Of a stretch of DNA of 6,088 nucleotides, positions 1-5,158 are shown piece after piece (the stretch's first letter is position 1; the number at the start of each line of letters is the position of its first letter). The position numbers were made by a program, and so were the translations under genes. Source of the stretch: an uncultured Gammaproteobacteria bacterium (lineage in GTDB: Bacteria > Pseudomonadota > Gammaproteobacteria > GCA-2729495); contig CAMYJV010000148.1 of the NCBI GenBank assembly GCA_947258805.1, positions 1-6,088 on the forward strand, written 5' to 3'. Under the pieces are notes generated by a model. That model ran no database searches. It had not been told where the DNA came from and saw nothing but the letters and a program-made list of their open reading frames with translations.

Positions 1-252
1 CCCATCAACGACATCGGTCAGGCCTTCGAGGACCCTCAGGTGCGCCATCTGAACATGGCGATTCCGGCGCCGCATTCAGAGCTGGGCGATCTGAACCTGA
101 TCCGCAGCCCCATCAACCTGTCGCGATTTCCGCAGCCCGAGCGGTTTCACCGCGCGGCGCCGGACCCTGGCGCCGATAGCGTCGAGCTGCTTGTCGAGCT
201 GGGCATTGATCAGGGGCGCATAGCGGCGCTGCAGGACGCGGGCGTGATCTAG
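1..252 (+). CDS. CaiB/BaiF-type CoA-transferase, C-terminal fragment (5' end outside window)
   Basis: An open frame runs from the first base to a TAG stop at 250-252, giving 83 residues with no start of their own, so this is the 3' end of a longer gene. Class III (CaiB/BaiF) CoA-transferases move CoA between organic acids in the cytoplasm. Their C-terminus typically has a Pro-(Val/Ile)-x-x-x-x-(Glu)-x-x-x-Asp-Pro-Gln stretch, then a 'SPI/SPV' segment, then Pro-rich sequence leading to a helix with 'LxELG' and a final 'ALxxxGVI'. All are visible here: PIND at residues 1-4, DPQV at 11-14, IRSPINL at 34-40, LVELG at 64-68 and AALQDAGVI at the end. The catalytic Asp of the family lies in the missing N-terminal part, so activity and substrate cannot be judged. 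The gene converges on the RraA-like gene, 58 bp away, so it belongs to a different transcription unit. The GTG at 40 is internal, not a start. Confidence 0.85.
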   Translation, partial: PINDIGQAFEDPQVRHLNMAIPAPHSELGDLNLIRSPINLSRFPQPERFHRAAPDPGADSVELLVELGIDQGRIAALQDAGVI

Positions 253-310
253 AGCAGCGCTCGGCGCGCTTGCAAGGCGACTTCATTCGTCGCGTACGCC
301 GGTTGTCCCG
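253..310. terminator. Convergent intergenic gap with two short hairpins (weak bidirectional terminator candidate)
   Basis: The 58-bp gap between two converging genes holds two perfect but short inverted repeats. The first is AGCGC (256-260) with GCGCT (266-270), loop of 5. The second is GCGAC (277-281) with GTCGC (289-293), loop of 7. Neither is followed by a clear T-run on either strand, so an intrinsic terminator is only a possibility. Position between two 3' ends is the main argument; short GC-rich hairpins are common by chance in DNA of this composition. Confidence 0.2.
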
Positions 311-1018
311 TCAGTGAATGTCTGCGGCGTCGCCCCAGGCGCGGCGCAGCCGCTCCATGTTGAATCCGGGTTCCTGCGCCGCGTCGATGATCACCCGCTC
401 GCGCCGGGTGATGCTTTCGGCCGCGTCGGCCACCTGCTCCGCCACCGCCCAGGGAATGACCACGGCGCCGTGCTGGTCCGCGTGAATGCAGTCGCCGTTG
501 CTCACGTGCATGCCGGCGACGTTGACGCTGCCGCCGAAGTCCACCGGGTGCACGTAGGCGTGGGACGGGCCGACGCGGTCGGCCAGCATCTGAAAGTCCT
601 CGGCGATGTCCGGCAGGTCGCGCACGCTGCCGTCGGTTATGACCCCCAGGCAACCGAGGCCTTTGTGCACGTTGCTGTTTACCTCACCCCACCAGGAGCC
701 GTAACCGCGTTGAGCGCCGTCGAGGTCCTGAATGACCATGATGGCCGGTTTGGGGCCGTCGTCCACGTAGGCGTAGTAGGCGTCCTGCAGGCGCCGCGCT
801 GCCTTGCCTTTCAGACCCGCAGGATGGGCGGCGCGAATGCGCGCGGTGCGGGCCACACCCACCATCGGCGGCAGTGCCGGGCGCGTGCACACCAGCGGGC
901 TCACCGTGTAGCCATAGCCGCGGCGCTCAGGGGCGACGATTTCCAGGGCGTTGCACACGGTGGGGGTGTCCAGGGCGCGCAGGCTGCTCAGCAGCGCTTC
1001 CGTCAGTTTGGTCATCAT
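311..1018 (-). CDS. RraA family protein / HMG-CHA aldolase-like (235 aa)
   Basis: This cytoplasmic family includes class II pyruvate aldolases that cleave 4-hydroxy-4-methyl-2-oxoglutarate or 4-carboxy-4-hydroxy-2-oxoadipate, oxaloacetate decarboxylases, and the RNase E inhibitor RraA. Family marks seen: a 'DTPTVCNALE' opening at residues 17-26, a 'WWGE' segment at 109-112, the core 'GVITDGSVRD' at 125-134 with Arg133-Asp134 followed by Asp137 (R-D-x-x-D), and the late 'GDxIxADxxGAVVIP' block at about 175-189. HMG/CHA aldolases and E. coli RraA carry D-x20-R-D; here the residue 21 before Arg133 is Glu112, giving E-x20-R-D. At 235 residues it is longer than E. coli RraA (about 160) and nearer the longer aldolase-like relatives, so an enzyme is more likely than an RNase E regulator. 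The ATG at 1018-1016 overlaps the TGA (1017-1015) of the upstream hydrolase gene; a second in-frame ATG at 1015-1013 is equally plausible. Older databases call such proteins dimethylmenaquinone methyltransferase, which is a known misnomer. Substrate unknown. Confidence 0.85.
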   Translation of the reverse strand: MMTKLTEALLSSLRALDTPTVCNALEIVAPERRGYGYTVSPLVCTRPALPPMVGVARTARIRAAHPAGLKGKAARRLQDAYYAYVDDGPKPAIMVIQDLDGAQRGYGSWWGEVNSNVHKGLGCLGVITDGSVRDLPDIAEDFQMLADRVGPSHAYVHPVDFGGSVNVAGMHVSNGDCIHADQHGAVVIPWAVAEQVADAAESITRRERVIIDAAQEPGFNMERLRRAWGDAADIH

Positions 1019-1974
1019 TCGTCTCCCGGTTGGTCGGTGGCGCCGGCGTTCAGCGTTCGCTGCAGGGCCGCCTGCAATTCGTCTTCCGCGTCCTGACGAC
1101 GCCACTCCAGGGCAATGGCTTTGGTGGCCATGGCGACCGCCATGGGCTCGTCGAACATCAGGTGGTGGTAGGTGCCCGGAATCGTGAAGATGGGCAGGTG
1201 GCCGTCGGTGATCGTGGCCATGTTCTCGCCGAACAGCGCGCCCTCGTCCTCGCTTTCTTCGCCGAGTATCACCGCGCTGCGACAGGTCAGCGCCGCGAAC
1301 TTGTTCTGCTGATCCACCCCCATCTCCAGATAGTCGAACAGGCTCGGGTCGAACTTCCAGGTCCAGCCGCCTTCCACCGGGCGCAGGCTCTTGTCGGCGA
1401 TGTAGTCGGTGACGCAGGGATGGCGCGACGGCTGTTCCGGAATGAAGCGGAACCGTCCCAGCGCGGTCGCCCGGTCTTCGTAAATGCGGGTGCTGCGCTT
1501 CGGCGGCAGATCCTCGCGCTCGGCGCGCAGGCCCCATTCCACGTACTGGGCCGGCGGCGCGACCGTGAAATCCATGAAGATGATGCCGCCCAGCTGATCA
1601 CCGAACTGGTGGCCCGTCTCCAGCACCACGAAACCGCCGAAGCTGTGGCCCACCACAACGGGTCGAGGCCCCAGCTCAGCCGCCTGGCATACGGCCCAGA
1701 CTTCCTTGCCCAGCACCTCACCGCTGTAGCGCTCGCGCCAGCCGGAGTCGCCGTTGCCGGACGAGTCCAGGGCGGCGACGCGAAACTGGTCGGCCAGGAA
1801 AGGCGCCACGAAGCGCCACCATTCCAGGTGCGCGTTGGAACCGTGCACCAGCACGATGCCCGGCTTGCCTACCTCACCCCAGGCCTCGTAGTGGATGCTG
1901 ACGCCGTCGACGCTCACGTCGCCGGTTTCCGAGGGGGTGTTCAGGGCTCTGTCGAACCAGAAGGGTTTATCCAT
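1015..1974 (-). CDS. Alpha/beta-fold hydrolase (319 aa)
   Basis: A serine hydrolase of the alpha/beta fold, probably cytoplasmic since no convincing signal peptide is seen. Motifs in order, numbered from the ATG at 1974: oxyanion-hole segment 'VLVHGSN' at about 41-47; the 'DSSGNGDSGWR' loop at 70-80, a common form of the family's D-x-x-G-x-G-x-S; the nucleophile elbow G-H-S-F-G at 109-113 with Ser111; a variable cap region from about 135 to 225; a candidate acidic residue in 'ILGEESEDE' at 236-244; and the C-terminal 'GTYHHLMFDEP' at 267-277 holding the catalytic His (270 or 271). Such proteins cleave esters, C-C bonds of ring-fission products, or other substrates, and the class cannot be fixed here. 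The ATG at 1974 starts just before the first conserved strand; a GTG at 2019 would add 15 residues that look unrelated to the fold. Neither start has a good Shine-Dalgarno sequence. The stop overlaps the RraA-like start, suggesting linked function, for example hydrolysis followed by retro-aldol or decarboxylation of an oxo-acid (inference). Confidence 0.88.
   Translation of the reverse strand: MDKPFWFDRALNTPSETGDVSVDGVSIHYEAWGEVGKPGIVLVHGSNAHLEWWRFVAPFLADQFRVAALDSSGNGDSGWRERYSGEVLGKEVWAVCQAAELGPRPVVVGHSFGGFVVLETGHQFGDQLGGIIFMDFTVAPPAQYVEWGLRAEREDLPPKRSTRIYEDRATALGRFRFIPEQPSRHPCVTDYIADKSLRPVEGGWTWKFDPSLFDYLEMGVDQQNKFAALTCRSAVILGEESEDEGALFGENMATITDGHLPIFTIPGTYHHLMFDEPMAVAMATKAIALEWRRQDAEDELQAALQRTLNAGATDQPGDE
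1023..1027 (-). promoter_or_regulatory. Ribosome binding site of the RraA-like gene, inside the hydrolase 3' end
   Basis: Read on the minus strand, GGGAG lies 4 nt before the ATG at 1018 and 7 nt before the ATG at 1015. The first start gives the ATGA overlap with the preceding stop; the second has the more usual spacing. The site lies within the last codons of the hydrolase, as expected for translational coupling or re-initiation. Confidence 0.6.
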
Positions 1975-2036
1975 GAAATTTGCGGCCGAACCTGCAGAGA
2001 CAGCCCGCGAGATTACCACAGGCGCCGGAACCGGTA

Positions 2037-3272
2037 TCAGCCGTCGCGGATGCTCAGCACCAGGCTGCGGAACTGCTCGGTGGCGGCAAACGCCGGATGT
2101 TCCGCCTTGATTTCCCGCAGCACGGCGATGGCCTCGTCATCGCGCTGCCAGTTTTCGTGCATCAGGCGCGCCAGCCGGAAACGGGCGTTGGCAATCAAAT
2201 GGCTGTCCGGGTAGGCGTCGGGAAAATCCGTCAGCAACGCTTCCACCAGGGGGCCGTCTTCGGCGGCAGCCATGCCGACCAGCGTGAGCAGCGCTTCGCC
2301 GTCCACCGGGCGGAACCGCGGCTCGCGGGCGTGACAGGTTTTGAACAGGGCCCAGGCGCGTTGCCGCTTGCCGTTTTCCAGCAGCCGGCCGAGATAGTGC
2401 ACCGCGTGCTCCAGCAGCAGGTCCTGATGGGTGAACCGCAGCAGACGCTGGTGCACGGTTTCGTCATCGGCGCTGTCGGAAGTCTGCAGGTAGGCTGCGA
2501 GCTGCTTGTGCGCCTCGGCGACGCGGCCGACGCCGCACAGACGGTGCAGGTCATCCAGCAACCGGTCGAGGAACGCGCTGCGGCCTGCAGCTGCGGCGCC
2601 TTCAGCCAGCTCGGGGCTTTTCTCGACGTACAGATCCAGGTGATTGCGTCGCTGCCAGATCAGCCGGCCGGCAATTCCGTGGGCGATCAGAAATCCGTAA
2701 CCCGCGGCTGCCAGGTGCAGCGGGTTGTGCAGCCACAGCAGGGTTGCTGTCAGGTAGCCCACGCTGCCGCCGACCGAGACCCACATGCCGACCCAGCCAA
2801 TTCCGATCCCCTTTCCCAGCCGCCACAGGGTTGCCGGCCGAAAGGCTTCCCGAACCGACGCCTCCAGCATCAGGCTCAACCACGCCAGGGTGAACCCGAC
2901 GGTCAGCAGCCCCAGGATGGCGGGCGAAGGCGCGGCCGCCTGCCACCCCAGCACCCCCAGCGGGATTGCCAGCAGCACAAAGAAGCGCACGGCCAGCCCG
3001 TTGCCGAAGGGGTTGAGATTGGTTTCATCCGCGATGGGCTCATCCGTCAGGCCCCGGGCGTGGTGCAGCAGGCGCATCTGCGCGGCCAGGCACAGAGAAC
3101 CCAGAAGCAGGTACCACAGGGGCAATTCGAAGCCGATGATCAGCGCCCGCGCCATCGGCACCATGTCGTCGAACAGGTCAATGGCGGCCAGCAGCAACCA
3201 GCCGAGCAGGACGAACAGGCCCAGTATCCATGCGGCGGGCGGCCGAAGGGGCCAGAGAAGGAGCGTGGTCAT
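2037..3272 (-). CDS. Multi-pass membrane protein with C-terminal TPR-like helical domain, function unknown (411 aa)
   Basis: I do not recognise a named family. The N-terminal half is strongly hydrophobic, with about six membrane segments at roughly 12-31, 43-64, 93-111, 118-137, 157-181 and 185-206. Arg-rich stretches such as 'RLIWQRRNH' (203-211) suggest the tail is cytoplasmic. From about 228 to 411 the protein is soluble and alpha-helical, with repeat-like helix pairs. The last one (about 376-411), reading 'DDEAIAVLREIKAEHPAF' and onward, is typical of a tetratricopeptide-like unit; others are probable at about 245-265 and 290-312. This is the architecture of a membrane-anchored scaffold or assembly protein; that is inference. 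The ATG at 3272 is chosen because it opens directly onto the first membrane segment and because upstream codons enter the 11-bp tandem repeat. It has no clear Shine-Dalgarno sequence. It is the first gene of the minus-strand block and ends 62 bp before the hydrolase, so the three may share a transcript, though a separate hydrolase promoter cannot be excluded. Confidence 0.75.
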   Translation of the reverse strand: MTTLLLWPLRPPAAWILGLFVLLGWLLLAAIDLFDDMVPMARALIIGFELPLWYLLLGSLCLAAQMRLLHHARGLTDEPIADETNLNPFGNGLAVRFFVLLAIPLGVLGWQAAAPSPAILGLLTVGFTLAWLSLMLEASVREAFRPATLWRLGKGIGIGWVGMWVSVGGSVGYLTATLLWLHNPLHLAAAGYGFLIAHGIAGRLIWQRRNHLDLYVEKSPELAEGAAAAGRSAFLDRLLDDLHRLCGVGRVAEAHKQLAAYLQTSDSADDETVHQRLLRFTHQDLLLEHAVHYLGRLLENGKRQRAWALFKTCHAREPRFRPVDGEALLTLVGMAAAEDGPLVEALLTDFPDAYPDSHLIANARFRLARLMHENWQRDDEAIAVLREIKAEHPAFAATEQFRSLVLSIRDG

Positions 3273-3278
3273 TGGTCG

Positions 3279-3284
3279 AGTATA
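3279..3284 (-). promoter_or_regulatory. Candidate -10 element directly upstream of the membrane protein gene
   Basis: On the minus strand TATACT (5 of 6 to TATAAT) ends 6 nt before the ATG at 3272. A start site 6-7 nt downstream would fall at or next to the A of the ATG, giving a leaderless or nearly leaderless message, consistent with the lack of a Shine-Dalgarno sequence. No good -35 hexamer lies 16-18 bp upstream, so the evidence is a single hexamer in an otherwise GC-rich stretch. Confidence 0.3.
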
Positions 3285-3302
3285 AGGTCTCGGTGCGCCT
3301 TT

Positions 3303-3353
3303 CCGCGCTGCACCCGCGCTGCACCCGCGCTGCACCCGCGCTGCACCCGCGCT
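3303..3353. repeat. 11-bp direct tandem repeat, about 4.6 copies, in the divergent intergenic region
   Basis: The unit CCGCGCTGCAC repeats perfectly at 3303-3313, 3314-3324, 3325-3335 and 3336-3346, followed by a partial unit at 3347-3353. The 51-bp block lies between the divergent starts of the membrane protein gene (3272) and the amidohydrolase gene (3433). The period is close to one DNA helical turn, so identical faces of each copy would line up on one side of the helix. It could be a simple minisatellite prone to slippage or an array of binding sites. The core contains the self-complementary tetramers GCGC and TGCA. Confidence 0.95.
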
Positions 3354-3380
3354 TGCCGGAACGCGGGCTTCTGTTAGTCT
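3353..3380 (+). promoter_or_regulatory. Candidate sigma-70-type promoter for the amidohydrolase gene
   Basis: TTGCCG at 3353-3358 resembles a -35 box. It is followed, after a 16-bp spacer, by TAGTCT at 3375-3380, a weak -10 box preceded by TG at 3372-3373, which makes an extended -10 (TGn). A start near 3387 would give a 5' leader of about 45 nt before the ATG at 3433. The proposed -35 begins at the last base of the tandem repeat, so changes in repeat number would alter what lies just upstream of it. Confidence 0.35.
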
Positions 3381-3386
3381 CGATGC

Positions 3387-3402
3387 GTTGAACGACTTTA
3401 AC
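3387..3402. promoter_or_regulatory. Imperfect 16-bp dyad at the predicted transcription start (operator candidate)
   Basis: GTTGAA (3387-3392) and TTTAAC (3397-3402) are inverted repeats matching at 5 of 6 positions around the centre CGAC. The site is AT-rich compared with its surroundings and sits about where transcription from the upstream -10 would begin, a usual place for a repressor. No regulator gene is present in the window, and a dyad this short could be chance. Confidence 0.25.
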
Positions 3403-3419
3403 TGCGTGTAGCGCACAGC

Positions 3420-3425
3420 GGGGAG
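3420..3425 (+). promoter_or_regulatory. Ribosome binding site of the amidohydrolase gene
   Basis: GGGGAG lies 7 nt before the ATG at 3433, which is near-ideal spacing and fixes this start. It is the clearest Shine-Dalgarno sequence in the window. Confidence 0.8.
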
Positions 3426-3432
3426 AAACACC

Positions 3433-5118
3433 ATGGCCGACATCGTCATTCGCAACGGCACCCTCATCGACGGCACCGGCGCGCCGGGCCAGCCAGGCGA
3501 TCTGGCCATCGAAGGGGACCGGATCGTCGCCGTGGGCAAGGTGGACAGCCGCGGCGCCCGAGAGATCGACGCCACCGGCAAGCTGGTCACCCCGGGCTTC
3601 GTGGACATCCATACCCACCTGGATGCGCAGCTGGCGTGGGACCCGGCAGCGTCTTCCTCCTGCTTCCACGGCGTCACCTCGGTGGTGCTGGGCAACTGCG
3701 GCGTTACGTTCGCCCCGTGCAAGCCGCAGGATCGTGCCTACCTCGCCGAGATGATGGAATCGGTGGAAGACATTCCGGCGAAGAGCATCCTCTCGGGCCT
3801 GTCGTGGAACTGGGAAAGCTACGGCGACTACCTGAACGCCATCGACGCTATGCCCAAGGGGGTGAACGTCGGCGGCATGGTAGGCCACTGCGCGGTGCGT
3901 TATCACGCCATGGGCGAACGCAGTCTGGACGAAGCGCCTGCCAGCGAAGACGACATCCGCAACATCTGCGACCTGGTGGACGAAGCCATCGGCGCGGGGG
4001 CCCTGGGCTTCTCCACCTCGCGCACCTACATGCACAAGGTGCCCGACGGCCGCCCGGTGCCGGGCACCTTTGCCGCCACCGACGAGCTGCTGGCCATCGG
4101 CGCGGTGATGGGCAGGCATCGCAAGGGCGTGTTCGAGGCTGCCGCACGGCTCGGCGAGCGGGACAACGACGCCCTGGACAACACCCGCCGCGAGCTGGGC
4201 TGGATGGGCCAGCTGTCCCGGGACAATGGCATCAAGGTCACCTTCGGCCTGCTGCACAGTTATCGCCGCCCGGACCTGTACCGCCGGGTCATTCAGTTCG
4301 CCGATGAAGAAAACGCGACGGGCGCGCACCTGCGGCCCCAGACCACGTCCCGCGGTGTAGGCGTGCTGTTCGCGCTGGACCACATCACCCCCTGGCAGCA
4401 GGCGCCCGCCTGGCGCGAGCTGGCAGACAAACCGTTCGCCGCCCGGCTGACCGCGCTGGAAGACGAATCGATGCGGGCGCGGCTGATCGCCGAAGCCGAG
4501 GCGCAGCCGTCCGCGCTGGATCTGACCCAGACCTACCTGCTGCTGGACGGCCGGGTGCACTACGCCCACGAGCCGGAAAACTCGCTGGCCAGCTACGCGG
4601 CGCGCCACGGGCAATCACCGGCGGAAGCGTTCATCGAGTTGAACCGCGCGCACCAGGGTCGGTTAGTGCTTTATTACGCGGCCCTGAACCAGAGCATGGA
4701 AGCCATCGAGGAGATGCTCACCCACCCCACCGTGGTCATGGGTCTGGCGGACTCCGGCGCCCACGTGGGTCAGATCATGGATGCCAGCTCGCCCACCTGG
4801 CTGCTCAGCTACTGGGTGCGGGAGCGGGGCGTGCTTTCGGTGGAGCAGGCCATTCGCGGCTGGACCTCGGAAACCGCCGAGCTGTTCGGCATCCGCGATC
4901 GCGGCGTGCTACGCCCTGGCGCGTTCGCTGACGTGAACGTAATCGATCTCGACCGCCTCGATCTGGCGCTGCCCGAGTACCGGCACGACTTTCCGGAAGG
5001 GGCCGGCCGCTACGTGCAGACGGCCAGCGGATACGACTGCACCATCGTCAACGGTCAGGTGTTCATGGAAGGTGGCCAGCATACGGGGGCGCTGGCCGGA
5101 TCCACACTGCGCGCCTGA
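3433..5118 (+). CDS. Amidohydrolase, N-acyl-D-amino-acid deacylase type (561 aa)
   Basis: A cytoplasmic metal-dependent hydrolase of the amidohydrolase superfamily, closest in layout to N-acyl-D-amino-acid deacylases (COG3653), which release D-amino acids from N-acyl forms; relatives act on other amides or cyclic imides. The N-terminal beta-sandwich segment starts 'MADIVIRNGTLIDGTG', then 'TPGFVDIHTHLD' at 53-64 supplies the HxH metal ligands His60 and His62. Cys89 in 'LGNCGV' is 27 residues after His62, matching the spacing of the metal-bridging Cys in the Alcaligenes D-aminoacylase. 'GLADSGAH' at 437-444 holds Asp440, the expected catalytic and metal Asp. The C-terminal sandwich returns with 'RGVLRPGAFADVNVID' at 490-505. 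The two barrel histidines that bind metal in the Alcaligenes enzyme are not clearly present: the segments read 'VFEAAARLGERD' (233-244) and 'VTFGLLHSYRRPD' (269-281), where His275 is the only nearby candidate. At 561 residues it is longer than classic D-aminoacylases (about 480). It is divergent from the membrane protein gene and apparently monocistronic. Confidence 0.85.
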   Translation: MADIVIRNGTLIDGTGAPGQPGDLAIEGDRIVAVGKVDSRGAREIDATGKLVTPGFVDIHTHLDAQLAWDPAASSSCFHGVTSVVLGNCGVTFAPCKPQDRAYLAEMMESVEDIPAKSILSGLSWNWESYGDYLNAIDAMPKGVNVGGMVGHCAVRYHAMGERSLDEAPASEDDIRNICDLVDEAIGAGALGFSTSRTYMHKVPDGRPVPGTFAATDELLAIGAVMGRHRKGVFEAAARLGERDNDALDNTRRELGWMGQLSRDNGIKVTFGLLHSYRRPDLYRRVIQFADEENATGAHLRPQTTSRGVGVLFALDHITPWQQAPAWRELADKPFAARLTALEDESMRARLIAEAEAQPSALDLTQTYLLLDGRVHYAHEPENSLASYAARHGQSPAEAFIELNRAHQGRLVLYYAALNQSMEAIEEMLTHPTVVMGLADSGAHVGQIMDASSPTWLLSYWVRERGVLSVEQAIRGWTSETAELFGIRDRGVLRPGAFADVNVIDLDRLDLALPEYRHDFPEGAGRYVQTASGYDCTIVNGQVFMEGGQHTGALAGSTLRA

Positions 5119-5158
5119 CCGCCGGCCACGGGCCAGACCGATTGGGCCGATCAGGCGG
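5119..5158. terminator. Weak hairpin at the amidohydrolase / AI-2E convergent junction
   Basis: The two genes converge with only 32 bp between their stops. An outer pair CCGCC (5119-5123) / GGCGG (5154-5158) and an inner pair CGGCC (5123-5127) / GGCCG (5145-5149) could form a bulged stem whose right arm includes the last codons of the AI-2E gene. There is no T-run on either strand, so this is at best a weak terminator. Confidence 0.2.

Noticed and set aside
1019..1537. N-terminal extension of the RraA-like protein to 408 residues
   Set aside because: The added part lies wholly inside the hydrolase gene in another frame and is Arg-rich without homology. The ATG at 1018 with GGGAG matches the expected start of the family fold.
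874..2214. 446-codon open frame on the plus strand opposite the hydrolase
   Set aside because: It overlaps a gene with the full set of alpha/beta-hydrolase motifs on the other strand, and its own product has no domain-like pattern.
3281..3286. Plus-strand TATAAG as a -10 box for the amidohydrolase
   Set aside because: It would give a leader of about 140 nt through the whole tandem repeat, and there is no -35 hexamer at proper spacing; a closer candidate exists at 3353-3380.
3303..3353. CRISPR array
   Set aside because: The units are 11 bp and directly contiguous, with no spacers and no cas genes nearby.
1980..3377. 465-codon open frame on the plus strand opposite the membrane protein gene
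   Set aside because: Its translation is rich in Gln, Arg, Pro and Gly with no recognisable motif. It is the complement of a gene with clear membrane helices; long antisense frames are expected in high-GC DNA.
3273..3722. Extension of the membrane protein upstream through the tandem repeat to about 3722
   Set aside because: The frame is open, but it would overlap the amidohydrolase start, and the repeat would be translated as an artificial 11-residue repeat. The hydrophobic domain starts right after the ATG at 3272.
3178..4614. 478-codon open frame on the minus strand opposite the amidohydrolase
   Set aside because: The opposite strand codes for a clear amidohydrolase with a strong ribosome binding site; this frame passes through the 11-bp repeat and shows no family features.
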